A stretch of 64,000 nt of DNA from Phycisphaerales bacterium (GCA_947459215.1 CANHCQ010000019.1:1-64000); one strand, 5' to 3'; positions 49,901-57,272 are shown, numbered from the stretch's first letter. Numbers and translations are program-made. The notes: a model not told the origin generated them from the letters alone.

Positions 49901-50853
49901 ACGCCAGCCCGTCATCTGAGGTGTTCGTCGACGCAGACGAAGCCACCGGGATCGTCCGAATTCGCGCGTGGGGCACCGGCTCCGTCGTCCGCAGCATCGA
50001 CACGAAGCTACGCGTGAACTCGCTGTCGCTGCCACCCGATGGGCGCACTTTCGTGGTCTCCTCCGCCGAGGGCCTCGTGCGCGAGTTTGCGCTCGATGGC
50101 GATGACCCGGTGCGCGAGTTCCGCTCCGAGTTCCGACCCGCGGCTTGGTCCCCGGATCGCTCGCTCTTCATCGGCGCGAGCGGTCATGGTCAGATCGTGA
50201 AGACCGGAACCGTGGCGCTTGTGGACGGGCGCGACGGATCGCTCATCGCCGTGCTGCAACGCGGCCTGGACGATGCCTCCGACGCGATGTTCACTCCCGA
50301 CAACGCGGCCTTCCTCGCGCCCGGACAGCCGAACGCCAACGCCCCGTATGTCCTGATGCGCCGCATAAGTCCCGAAATTGCCGATCGCACGCTCCGCGAG
50401 AGCCGAGTGCGTGAGACGCGGACACTGCCACTCGATCCTACCGGAATACAAGTTCGCGAACCGTCGGGAAACGCCCTGCTGCCCCTGTCCGACGGCGCTC
50501 TTCGGGCGTCGCAGATCAACATCTCTACCATCGGACAGCCCGTGACCGTCGAAGACCTCGTCACGAAAGTGACAACCACTCGAAACCGTTCGAACTTCAT
50601 GGTCTTTTTCGGCGATGAGTCCTCCCGATTTATGCTTTTTATTCCTGAGTTCTGCGTCCAGCAACTTCGCACAACTCTCGGCGACGACTTATTTCTCGCC
50701 TTTGAGGGCAAGAACGTGCGCGTGCGCGGGAACGTCGCCTCGTACGGCGGACGCGACCCTCGGTACGCCGACTTCCAACAAATCGTCATCGAACAACCCG
50801 ACCAGATCACTGTGCTAGACCCCAAGCGCCTCACCACGCCCCCGAGCCGGTGA
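46975..50853 (+). CDS. Membrane-anchored Ser/Thr protein kinase with propeller-like region (tandem copy 2)
   Basis: A 1292-residue protein from ATG 46975. Kinase landmarks: GDRVGPYTLLELIGEGGFGT, Lys80 in VAIKIIKPGMDSKAVVARFD, HRDLKPSN from 171, DFG at 194-196, MIGTPEYMSPEQAEMGRLDV. A transmembrane helix (FAALVLIMLSIGVGVSIALL) lies at about 378-398, then a coiled segment. The remaining 850 residues are beta-rich repeats of about 40-50 residues (LAVGTRGEVRFLSLASGEW, VLAVAGEHAAVMVDLKSWTL, LLSIAVSSDDRFVLFGG, TLINASPSSEVFVDADEATG, LSLPPDGRTFVVSSAEGLVR), which look like WD40-type propellers without full WD signatures. The kinase half is a close paralogue of the preceding gene; the sensor half is unrelated to its TPRs. 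A terminator follows. Confidence 0.92.
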   Translation: MDSPNTSGPTADGSNPRPRGVSGEMPTRNESRHVDRDASRSKPGDRVGPYTLLELIGEGGFGTVWLAERREPMVQRVAIKIIKPGMDSKAVVARFDQERQALAVMDHPNVAKVFDGGVTERGLPYFVMEHVAGEPITNFCDRHRYTIRQRLELFISVCDAVQHAHMKGIIHRDLKPSNVLVSNAGGASVAKVIDFGVAKAISQTLTERTIYTETGQMIGTPEYMSPEQAEMGRLDVDTRTDVYSLGVLLYELLAGVLPFDAERLRAGGYAAIQRVLREEDAPRPSTRLSTIGDAAASRIANRRQHAPTHLSAVLRRELDWIPLKAMRKDRIRRYSSAEALAADIRRYLDGRPLEAAPESRRYRIGKLIRRNAGAFAALVLIMLSIGVGVSIALLQRDRAIRSAADAARARDTAASKALEADAAAQSARHQEARTRSLYLLDQRLLPAALDASKEAYRLGGGRWADAVLLDRVVRECQASWRLEIETGLSSEPTALCFVFAEGSPQLAVGTRGEVRFLSLASGEWTRSVPLPVSPQQMAFLSVGDGVLAVAGEHAAVMVDLKSWTLSEPTKFPSPIVAIAAGTSIVALTLADKTAWTLDAAGAALGTQTWPTTAARREDQQLLSIAVSSDDRFVLFGGQTFTSDRILWDRNSGRTSIHAIRGNSFAFADNTTVFAVAHEVDTSEIATWWYQLVPPASDSQEASLSPIERGQDYIFSETGGQRGMSVGPTSAVMVGEIGVGIVPRPRTDTWIGRRDLFASSDRYGSILGVENLLPSRVASSPTGRVFAISDAKRLLIFGRTSEQSGAWYTDGNCVTLIGGNVLSVDLNTRLQPVVRVARLGTPASFALLDLTSIKPLDPARTLYFNALRASYDASTIAIRHREHSFDRRYLDSASGHSVTVARRNADATWNAPFENLLTIRLGSPILGERGDIMVSPRGDRLLVYGGAASERTAALYETADGSVIQRWRADSIGTLINASPSSEVFVDADEATGIVRIRAWGTGSVVRSIDTKLRVNSLSLPPDGRTFVVSSAEGLVREFALDGDDPVREFRSEFRPAAWSPDRSLFIGASGHGQIVKTGTVALVDGRDGSLIAVLQRGLDDASDAMFTPDNAAFLAPGQPNANAPYVLMRRISPEIADRTLRESRVRETRTLPLDPTGIQVREPSGNALLPLSDGALRASQINISTIGQPVTVEDLVTKVTTTRNRSNFMVFFGDESSRFMLFIPEFCVQQLRTTLGDDLFLAFEGKNVRVRGNVASYGGRDPRYADFQQIVIEQPDQITVLDPKRLTTPPSR

Positions 50854-50872
50854 CGGACCGCGCCGTCAACGA

Positions 50873-50903
50873 AAAACCGCGGGGCTCGGAGCCCCGCGGT
50901 TTT
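50873..50903. terminator. Bidirectional terminator between kinase and aldolase
   Basis: AAAACCGCGGGGCT (50873-50886) pairs perfectly with AGCCCCGCGGTTTT (50890-50903) around CGG. It lies 20 bases after the kinase stop and 50 bases after the aldolase stop on the other strand, with T-runs in both directions. Confidence 0.92.
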
Positions 50904-50952
50904 CATTTCGTCGGAATGCGATGCACCGATCGCGGCGTTGCGCGATCGCCAA

Positions 50953-52077
50953 TCAGGCGACGGTGACGCTCTTATCCAGATACACATCCTGCACCGCGTT
51001 GAGCAGCTTCACGCCATCGACCATCGGCTTCTGGAACGCCTTGCGGCCTGAGATCAAACCCATGCCGCCGGCGCGCTTGTTGATCACCGCCGTCGCCACG
51101 GCTTCCTGCAGGTCGCCCGCGCCCTTGCTCTCGCCGCCGCTGTTGATCAGCGGCACGCGGCCCATGTAGTTGTTCAGAATCTGGTAGCGGCACAGATCGA
51201 TCGGGTGCCCGCCGTGGCCAGCCTCGTCGCTGCCGCAGAGGTTGGTGTAGACCCGCTTGTCCCACTTGCCGTACGCGCTGCCGCCGGTGTTGAGGGCTGC
51301 GTACCCGCCGTTGTTCGTCGGGAGCTTCTGCTTGATGATGTCGGCCTTGATCGTCGCGCCGAGGTGGTTGGCCTGGCCGGTGAGATCGGCCGAGGAGTGG
51401 TAATCGACGCTCTTGCCGTCGGTGCCCTTCACCTTGAAGCTGGCGTTGCGGGTGTAGCACCACAGGACGGTGACGAGGCCGTAGCTGTGGGCCTCTTCGA
51501 ACATGTCGGAGACGTACGCGATCTCGTCACGGGCCGAGTCGTTACCGAAGTAGATCGTCGCGCCCACGGCGGCCGCACCCATCTCGTAACACTGGCGGAT
51601 CGAGCCGAAGTAGGACTGCTTGAAGATGTTGGGGTAGGTCAACATCTCGTTGTGGTTGAACTTCACGAGGAACGGGATCTTGTGGGCGTACTTGCGGCTC
51701 ACCGAGGCGAGCACGCCGAGGGTCGAGGCGACGGCGTTGCAGCCGCCCTCGATGGCGAGCTTCACGATGTTCTCGGGGTCGAAGTACGCGGGGTTCGGAG
51801 CGAACGAGGCGCCCGCGGAGTGCTCGATGCCCTGGTCCACCGGCAGGATCGAAACGAACCCGGTGCCGGCGAGGCGGCCGGTGTTGAGCAGCAGCTGCAT
51901 ATTGCGAAGGGTCGGGCCGTTGCGGTCGGTCTGGCTGAAGACGCGGTCGATGAAGTCCGGGCCCGGCAGGTGGAGCTGGCTCTTGCTGACGGTCTTGGAC
52001 TCGTACTTGAGCAGGGCGTCGGCTTCAGCGCCGAGGACTTCGCGGACATTGGTGGTGGGCGTAGCGGGGGTAACCAT
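50953..52077 (-). CDS. fbaB: Class I fructose-bisphosphate aldolase (DhnA/FbaB type)
   Basis: A 374-residue enzyme of glycolysis and gluconeogenesis. ATG 52077 has GGAG seven bases upstream; the longer open frame is not needed. Landmarks: [40 protein letters not shown], the [12 protein letters not shown] strand with a conserved Lys, [40 protein letters not shown], and the phosphate-binding end [13 protein letters not shown] with [16 protein letters not shown]. It is a Schiff-base aldolase without metal. The 350-residue length fits the bacterial FbaB branch. The gene stands alone, facing the kinase gene across a shared terminator. Confidence 0.93.
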   Translation of the reverse strand: MVTPATPTTNVREVLGAEADALLKYESKTVSKSQLHLPGPDFIDRVFSQTDRNGPTLRNMQLLLNTGRLAGTGFVSILPVDQGIEHSAGASFAPNPAYFDPENIVKLAIEGGCNAVASTLGVLASVSRKYAHKIPFLVKFNHNEMLTYPNIFKQSYFGSIRQCYEMGAAAVGATIYFGNDSARDEIAYVSDMFEEAHSYGLVTVLWCYTRNASFKVKGTDGKSVDYHSSADLTGQANHLGATIKADIIKQKLPTNNGGYAALNTGGSAYGKWDKRVYTNLCGSDEAGHGGHPIDLCRYQILNNYMGRVPLINSGGESKGAGDLQEAVATAVINKRAGGMGLISGRKAFQKPMVDGVKLLNAVQDVYLDKSVTVA

Positions 52078-52580
52078 GATGGGGCTCCGAATGGAGGGCG
52101 AACCTGGGAGGTGAGTCGTGGAGGACAAACCACGGAAAACGCGCGATTCTAGGTGAAGGAGCGGTGGCTTTTCTGGGTCCGGGGAGGAGCGAAACCCGTT
52201 CCTCGGAGGCCGGTCTCCGGCCGAGTCACCGGCGCCGCGGGCTTTCGAGCGAATCGCCTCAGCTGCCGCGTCCGAAAAATCAGGCTCGGGCGAGGCGTGA
52301 GGGGCGTGTTATCCGGTCTTGGGCGAACCCAAGCGACCCGAGCAACAAACCCGTCAATTGTCAACGACAAATGAATGCCGTCCGGGAAAAAAACTGGCAA
52401 ATCCGGGGGTTGGTGGCATTGTTGTGCTTGGAAGCACCTCCCTGCTTCCCCGCTGGCTGGCTCCCTACTCGGAGCCGACCGGCTGCCAACTTGCCTGTTC
52501 TACACCACCGGCGGGATCGAGTCGAAAGATTCGATTCCGTCGTTTTTTGGGTTGAGGAGGAGGGGCGGGGGTGGGGCCTT
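52078..52580. other. 503-base gap upstream of the aldolase gene
   Basis: It holds the aldolase promoter (minus strand) and the transcript end of the zinc-finger gene. No gene is supported. A hairpin, CTTGGG CGAA CCCAAG, lies at 52318-52333. GGGGCC TTCTA GGCCCC at 52573-52589 overlaps the zinc-finger stop codon, which lies within its loop; no T-run follows on the minus strand. Confidence 0.45.
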
Positions 52581-52958
52581 CTAGGCCCCGGAGTCCGCCT
52601 TGGTCGGTTTGGCCCACCCGTACTCCTTGTCCTTTGCGAGCACCGCGGCGGACTGATTGACACACCGGCGGCACGCCGCGAGCGGCGGATCAGCCGGCTG
52701 ATCCGCGGGAATCACCGGCGGCACCCACCCGATCTCATCCCGGTTCTCACGACAAAGCGTGCAGAGATAGCCCGCCGGGGCATTGCCCTGCTTTTCCAGC
52801 ACCATGGCGCTGTACGAGAGGCGGAGGCAGTCGCCGCAGATGCACGAGCCGCGATGACCCTCGACCATCGGGCGTTCCATGGTCCACTCCCGACGACAAA
52901 AGTCGCAGAGGATGTCGGACATCTGGACATTGTTCTCGTCGGTGCCGGGACGCTGCAT
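52581..52958 (-). CDS. Small protein with ClpX-type zinc finger and second Cys cluster
   Basis: A 125-residue soluble protein from ATG 52958; ATG 52922 (MSDILCDFCRRE) is an alternative and no ribosome site decides. The first module, ILCDFCRREWTMERPMVEGH then SCICGDCLRLS, has C-x2-C plus C-x2-C spacing like the N-terminal zinc domain of ClpX, which dimerises and binds adaptors. A second module, YLCTLCRENRDEIGW with LAACRRCVNQSAAVLAKD, adds a second C-x2-C pair set. There is no ATPase domain, so it is not ClpX. It could be an adaptor or nucleic-acid-binding protein. Its upstream DNA is filled by the inverted-repeat element at 53003-53308. Confidence 0.75.
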   Translation of the reverse strand: MQRPGTDENNVQMSDILCDFCRREWTMERPMVEGHRGSCICGDCLRLSYSAMVLEKQGNAPAGYLCTLCRENRDEIGWVPPVIPADQPADPPLAACRRCVNQSAAVLAKDKEYGWAKPTKADSGA

Positions 52959-53002
52959 GGGGGAGTTTATGAGCCAGGCACTCGCGTGTCTGGGTCGAAA
53001 AC

Positions 53003-53308
53003 AGCGAGCCGGGGCGTCCTCGCCCCGTGCGGCCGGGCGATCTCCGGGCCTCAGACAAGGCAAAGGCACATCACCGCAGAGGACGCGGCGAGCGCGGAGA
53101 AGGAGAAAGTCGAGAACGGTGAAGACGATGCCGTGCAAAGGGAGCCGGAACGCTTGGGCTGGAGCGTGATACTTCCGATTTCCTCGATTCCTTCTCTGCG
53201 CTCTCCGCGTCCTCCGCGGTGCAATTTTCTCCGCATCTTGAGTGGCAGAGCTGATCAGGGCCGGCTCGGGCGTGTGTGCCGCACGGGGCGGGGACGCCCC
53301 GGCTCGCT
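53003..53308. repeat. Composite nested inverted-repeat element
   Basis: The outer arms 53003-53033 (AGCGAGCCGGGGCGTCCTCG...) and 53278-53308 are reverse complements at 30 of 31 positions. Nested inside, arms 53072-53103 (CACCGCAGAGGACGCGGCGA...) and 53190-53221 match inversely at 29 of 32. The whole 306 bases could fold into one long hairpin. The inner arm belongs to the GCAGAGGACGC-type repeat found in many bacterial genomes. No transposase is encoded. It may be a non-autonomous element. Confidence 0.85.
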
Positions 53309-53439
53309 TTTTGGGAAGAGCAAGCAAACTCGCGATTTTTTCTTCTGTGCTGCAAGGTTGTGTGGGCGGGGGTGAAGTCTGTCTGTCGGGGAGTTGTGTA
53401 CCGCCCGACCCGCTCAGGATTCTTCATAGGAGACAGACA

Positions 53440-54174
53440 ATGAACCGCCCCACCCGCACGCTCGCCCTCGCCACCGTGGCCACTGGTATCTCTGCGCTCG
53501 CAACCGTCAACGCCCAGGCCGTCGTCTTCTTCGACGGCGTGTTCAACAACTCAGACTGGTCGCTGACGACTATCACCAACGCCGGCGGCGCCGGCAGCTT
53601 CGCCAACGGCTTCCAAATGCCCGTCGGCGGCAACGGCGGCACCTACCGCATCATCCGCAACTCGCTGAGCATCAACGGTGCCGGGTCGCTGGTCGCGGGC
53701 ATCCACATGAACAACTTCGCGTTCTACAACCCCGGCTCGGGGGCGATCACCCAGATCAACTACAGCGAGGACTCCAAGAACTTCCTGAACGTGGGAGGCA
53801 ACGGACAGGGCTCCGGCTGCGTCATCGTTCAGAGCGGCCGCACCTACCTGCAGCGCAACCCGATCCTCGTCATGCCCTTCAGCGGCTACAGCAACTGGAC
53901 CGCGAACCCCGCCGGCGGCTTGGTCGCCTCGGACTTCTACGAGATCGACAACGCCGGCAACATCTTCGCGGGCAACAACCCTGACTTCTCGATCGCCGGC
54001 GGCGTGATGCAGTTCGGCTTCTGGCGCGGCAACTCCAGCGGCACGCTCACCAGCGGCGTCTTCAACAGCGAGTGCGGCATCGACAACTGGCGTGTCGAGG
54101 TCATCCCCTCGCCGTCGGGCGCAACCGCCCTCGCCGCCGCGGGCCTCTTCGCCATGCGTCGCCGCCGCCGTTGA
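53440..54174 (+). CDS. Secreted protein with C-terminal Arg-rich sorting signal
   Basis: A 244-residue protein. ATG 53440 has AGGAG seven bases upstream. Its signal peptide is TLALATVATGISALATVNAQ, then AVVFFDG. The mature part is beta-rich and Asn/Gly/Ser-rich (NNSDWSLTTITNAGGAGSFA, MPVGGNGGTYRIIRNSLSIN, VIVQSGRTYLQRNPILVMPF, GGVMQFGFWRGNSSGTLTSG), with the single pair-like Cys at CGIDNW. The C-terminus is VIPSPSGATALAAAGLFA, then MRRRRR: a PSPS motif, a hydrophobic helix and an Arg cluster, the layout of PEP-CTERM-type sorting signals. The protein is probably exported and then processed at the outer surface. No exosortase gene is in the window. A terminator follows at 54395. Confidence 0.8.
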   Translation: MNRPTRTLALATVATGISALATVNAQAVVFFDGVFNNSDWSLTTITNAGGAGSFANGFQMPVGGNGGTYRIIRNSLSINGAGSLVAGIHMNNFAFYNPGSGAITQINYSEDSKNFLNVGGNGQGSGCVIVQSGRTYLQRNPILVMPFSGYSNWTANPAGGLVASDFYEIDNAGNIFAGNNPDFSIAGGVMQFGFWRGNSSGTLTSGVFNSECGIDNWRVEVIPSPSGATALAAAGLFAMRRRRR

Positions 54175-54241
54175 GTCGTTCGGGCTCGAGACGATCACGA
54201 GCACGCGGGCGGAATCCGCGTCCTCCGGTCGGCCTCGTCAA

Positions 54242-54333
54242 CGAGCCCCGAGCGTCAGCGAGTGGGCAGCCTGTCATCTCTCTCCTCCAGGCGCCCCACC
54301 ATTCGTTCCCCACTCGCTCACGCTCGGGGCTCG
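54242..54333. repeat. Inverted repeat CGAGCCCCGAGCG...
   Basis: Arms 54242-54266 (CGAGCCCCGAGCGTCAGCGA...) and 54309-54333 are reverse complements at 24 of 25 positions with a 42-base spacer. This string is a familiar dispersed repeat in planctomycete genomes (it reads as ADARGS in one frame). It lies downstream of the sorting-signal protein gene. Confidence 0.75.
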
Positions 54334-54394
54334 CACTCCCTCTCTCGCAAACCTCAGCCCTCACCCCTTCCCACTCCCCACGTGTCTCCAGACG

Positions 54395-54433
54395 GCGGCC
54401 CGGACACAACTCCCCCGGGCCGCTGTCCTTTTT
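54395..54433 (+). terminator. Intrinsic terminator after the sorting-signal protein gene
   Basis: GCGGCCCGG (54395-54403) pairs with CCGGGCCGC (54415-54423) across an 11-base loop, followed by TGTCC and TTTTT (54429-54433). It lies 220 bases after the stop, beyond the inverted repeat. Confidence 0.7.
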
Positions 54434-54459
54434 GCCGTTTGTCGGTCCGAGAAAGCAAC

Positions 54460-54487
54460 TTGACAGGATCAGTATTCTCCCTGATCC
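54460..54487 (+). promoter_or_regulatory. Possible -35 box with overlapping operator before the GHL10-like gene
   Basis: TTGACA (54460-54465) is followed directly by GGATCAG N8 CTGATCC (54466-54487), a perfect 7-bp dyad. No good -10 is seen at the right spacing. The dyad is a candidate operator 85 bases before the start. Confidence 0.35.
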
Positions 54488-54572
54488 GAAGATACTACTG
54501 TCCGGAATTGCGGCACTTGCGACAGATGGGGAACGCCTGTCCGCGCGAATCTCGCTTGAGGAGTTGATGCGT

Positions 54573-56291
54573 ATGACGACCACGATCTCCCGCCGCACCG
54601 CGGCCGCCCTTGCGTTCGCTGGCCTCGCGCTCGGAGCGAACATCGCGCTCGCCCAGACCTACCGCACCACCCGCCCCGTCCGCGGCGTCTATCTCCGCCC
54701 GCCCGCCTCCCTCACCGGAACCAGCGGCCTCGAGGGCAACCTCGCCAACTTCGCCAACGCCAAGGGCACCGATCTCTTCCTCGAAACCCTCTACTGGGGC
54801 GTCAGCACCGGCAAGCCCGGCGTCTTCAACGCCCGCTTCGGATACGACTACCTGCAAGAAGCCATCGTCCGCTCCGCCCGCTACGGCATCCGCGTCCACG
54901 CCTGGTGCGAGAGCGCGTACCTCCAGTTCGGCTCCACCGGCGCGTACAACTTCACCGTCAATGCTCCCGGCGCGAGCCAGGGCAACCCGGATTGGAAGTG
55001 CATCTCCTCCGCCACCGGCACCGGCGGCGGCGACGGCACCGCAGGCCAGGTCTTCGGCAACCTCGCCCACCCCGGCCTGCAGGCCAAGCTCCGCAACTAC
55101 TTCGCCGAGCTCTCGACCTACCCCGGCATCTGGGGCGTCATGACCGACTACCACCGCTACGCCCTCGATGACAACACCGCCGACGGCAACCCCGCACCGT
55201 GGTCGTTTGACACCTACAGCCGCAACGCCTTCATGGCCATCTACGGCGCCAGCAACGACCCGCTGCTCAAGGCAATCACCACCAGCGGCAGCACCGGCAC
55301 GCAGTACACCAACTTCCTCAACTGGCGCAAGGCCGGCATCACCGAGGCCGCACGCCAGATGAAGCTCGGCATCGACGGCGAAGACGCGAGCGTGGAGTTC
55401 TCCGCCGCGATGTTCGCCAACCCCGAGACGACCAAGTGCCAGGACTGGAAGACGTGGGCCACCAACGGCTACATCGACTGGCTCTGCCCCATGGTGTACA
55501 ACTCGACAACGACCGGCATCACGACCGACCTGAACACGGTCAAGGCCAACGCCGCGGGCCGTCGCGTGATCGCCAGCCTCTACACCGATACCACCACCGG
55601 CCATCCGACGCTGGCGAACCAGCTCACCGCCTCCAACAACGCCACCGGCACCACCGGCGTCGGCATCCAGGACTGGATCTTCTTCAGCGGCCCGACCTTC
55701 ACCGTGGTCGCCAACCAGACCACGCTCGCCAACTTCGTCACCGCCACCGCCACCAAACAGCGCGGCGACTTCAACAACGACGGCTACATCGACTCGACCG
55801 ACTGGCAGATGTTCACCGCCGTCTACAGCGGGACGCCGGTGAGTTCCGGCGGCGCGAACGCTCGGTACAACTACAACGGCGACGGCTTCATCAACGCGAC
55901 CGACTGGACGCTCTTCAAGGCCGAGTTCTTCCGCTGGCACTTCGGCGAGAGCCGCAAGATCGGCGTGAAGGCGCTGACCGCACTCACCCAGTGCTGGGGC
56001 GGCACCGCCGCAGTCGCCGGCATCAAGCACCTCTACGACCTCAACGGCGACGGCACCGTGAACCAGCCCGACCTCGACCTCACCATGCTGCAGCGTTCCT
56101 GCCCGAGCGACTTGAACGACGACGGCTCCGTGGACGACTCCGACTTCGTCCTCTTCGCCGACGCGTACAACATCCTGCTGTGCAGCCCTGGCCCGTCGCT
56201 GTGCCTGGCCGATCAGAACGTGGACGGACAGGTGGATGACACCGACTTTGTGGCGTTCGCGGATGGGTACAACACGTTGACGTGTCCGTGA
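54573..56291 (+). CDS. Secreted GHL10-like glycoside hydrolase with dockerin-like repeats
   Basis: A 572-residue protein. ATG 54573 is preferred over ATG 54567 because GAGGAG then lies nine rather than three bases upstream. The signal peptide is RRTAAALAFAGLALGANIAL. The catalytic part is of the glycosyl-hydrolase-like 10 (DUF187) type: VRGVYLRPPASLTGTSGLEG, GTDLFLETLYWGVSTGKPGV, YGIRVHAWCESAYLQF, GIWGVMTDYHRYALDD, FLNWRKAGITEAARQMKLGI and NGYIDWLCPMVYNST, a (beta/alpha)8 barrel acting on glycans. From about 395 come EF-hand-like loops: GDFNNDGYIDSTDWQMFTAV, YNGDGFINATDWTLFKAEF, DLNGDGTVNQPDLDLTML, CPSDLNDDGSVDDSDFVLFA and ADQNVDGQVDDTDFVAFADG, ending in LTCP. That is two more than in the other dockerin proteins here. 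The catalytic acids are not identified with certainty. Confidence 0.86.
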   Translation: MTTTISRRTAAALAFAGLALGANIALAQTYRTTRPVRGVYLRPPASLTGTSGLEGNLANFANAKGTDLFLETLYWGVSTGKPGVFNARFGYDYLQEAIVRSARYGIRVHAWCESAYLQFGSTGAYNFTVNAPGASQGNPDWKCISSATGTGGGDGTAGQVFGNLAHPGLQAKLRNYFAELSTYPGIWGVMTDYHRYALDDNTADGNPAPWSFDTYSRNAFMAIYGASNDPLLKAITTSGSTGTQYTNFLNWRKAGITEAARQMKLGIDGEDASVEFSAAMFANPETTKCQDWKTWATNGYIDWLCPMVYNSTTTGITTDLNTVKANAAGRRVIASLYTDTTTGHPTLANQLTASNNATGTTGVGIQDWIFFSGPTFTVVANQTTLANFVTATATKQRGDFNNDGYIDSTDWQMFTAVYSGTPVSSGGANARYNYNGDGFINATDWTLFKAEFFRWHFGESRKIGVKALTALTQCWGGTAAVAGIKHLYDLNGDGTVNQPDLDLTMLQRSCPSDLNDDGSVDDSDFVLFADAYNILLCSPGPSLCLADQNVDGQVDDTDFVAFADGYNTLTCP

Positions 56292-56300
56292 GACACGCTG

Positions 56301-56468
56301 GGGGCGGGGCCTTCCAGGCCCCGCGCTTGCCAGCACACACCCGAATACGACCAGTGGGACCGGCCTCCGGCCGGTCTTTCTTTTGCTCTCACGCGGTCCG
56401 TCGCTGTTGAACGCGGACCGGCTGGAAGCCGGTCCTACTGGTGCGCGGGGCCTGGACGGCCCCGCCCC
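56301..56468. repeat. Large composite inverted repeat between convergent genes
   Basis: Two modules are arranged symmetrically. Module 2 (GGGGCGGGGCCTTCCAGGCC and on, 56301-56326) and the post-stop hairpin repeat (56350-56377) lie on the left. On the right the hairpin repeat (56415-56442) and module 2 (56443-56468) follow in inverse order and orientation. The left hairpin GACCGGCC TCC GGCCGGTC ends in TTTCTTTT and should terminate the GHL10-like gene. The right one serves the VOC gene on the minus strand. Confidence 0.85.
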
Positions 56469-56483
56469 CGATGCACGGCGAGC

Positions 56484-56981
56484 TCACGCCGTCGTCGGGC
56501 CACTCACCCGAAACACATGCCCATCGGGATGCCGCAGGTGGAACTCCCGCACGCCCCAAGGCTCGTTCTTCGGCGGCATGAGCACTTCGTAACCAAGCCG
56601 CACGCACGTCGCATGGATCTCGTCGACGTTCGACACGAAGACGCTCATCCACACGCCGCGGGAGTGGGCTTGGTAGTCCGTCTGAGCCGAGCCGGGCGCC
56701 CCCGGCATCGGCGCGGCGTCTTCGCGCCCGCCCTGCCCATTTCGGCACAAAAACACGGCGGAGTTCTGCTCGGAGTGCAGCGGCCGCGCACACACGGATG
56801 CAAAGCTCGGCGTGCCCACCTCCTTGACACGCTTGAGCTTCTCGAACTGCGGATCGGTGTCCATGCGTCCGACCTGGTCGTACCACATCCAAGCCCGGGT
56901 CCAGCCCCAACTTTCAAACCAGGCGCCACTGGCGGCGACGTCGCGGACGTTCAAGATGGGGGCGAGGTGGGAGATGGGCAT
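56484..56981 (-). CDS. VOC (glyoxalase/bleomycin resistance) family protein
   Basis: A 165-residue protein from ATG 56981. It has the single-domain VOC layout of paired beta-alpha-beta-beta-beta modules: ISHLAPILNVRDVAASGAWF and ESWGWTRAWMWYDQVGRMDT, ARPLHSEQNSAVFLCRNGQG, then GVWMSVFVSNVDEIHATCVR, LGYEVLMPPKNEPWGVREFH and LRHPDGHVFRVSG. The final E-F-x-L-x-H/D-P-D-G-H motif is standard for the family. Metal ligands are incomplete compared with glyoxalase I, so the reaction (isomerase, dioxygenase or antibiotic binding) cannot be stated. It is convergent with the GHL10-like gene and 300 bases from the next gene on its strand. Confidence 0.86.
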   Translation of the reverse strand: MPISHLAPILNVRDVAASGAWFESWGWTRAWMWYDQVGRMDTDPQFEKLKRVKEVGTPSFASVCARPLHSEQNSAVFLCRNGQGGREDAAPMPGAPGSAQTDYQAHSRGVWMSVFVSNVDEIHATCVRLGYEVLMPPKNEPWGVREFHLRHPDGHVFRVSGPTTA

Positions 56982-57211
56982 GTGGGTTCTCGAAATGCCT
57001 GAACGCTCAGGAATGCGTTCAACGAACGCGCCGGAGATTGTTGAAGGCATCGCGGCTGCAGCTTTCCGGACGCGTGAGGCTTGTCACTTCATGGACGTGA
57101 CGCTCGAACGCGTGTTGCGCGATCTTGGAGGAATCGACGGCTCAATCATGGCGCGAGCCCGCCGGCGCGGCGGCTCGTTGCGGGGTGAAAGGCGAAACGA
57201 ATGAAGAAGAT

Positions 57212-57272
57212 GGACCGGCTGGAAGCCGGTCCTACTGGTGGGCTGAGCGCGGGGCCTGGAAGGCACCGCCCC
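57212..57272. repeat. Post-stop hairpin repeat plus GC module, after the epimerase gene
   Basis: 57212-57239 is identical over all 28 bases to 56415-56442 (GGACCGGCT GGA AGCCGGTCC then TACTGGT). 57247-57272 is the GCGCGGGGCCTGGAAGGC module seen at 56443 with one change. On the minus strand both follow the epimerase stop at 57282 within 70 bases, so they probably end its transcript. The rest of the 56982-57281 gap holds no gene. Confidence 0.8.

Noticed and set aside
52164-53375. 403-codon plus-strand frame across the zinc-finger gene and the repeat element
   Set aside because: It contains the typical spurious translation of the repeat (ITAEDAASAEKEK) and no protein fold.
56812-57204. 130-codon plus-strand frame over the VOC gene start
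   Set aside because: It is mostly antisense to the VOC gene, and the remainder shows no recognisable domain.
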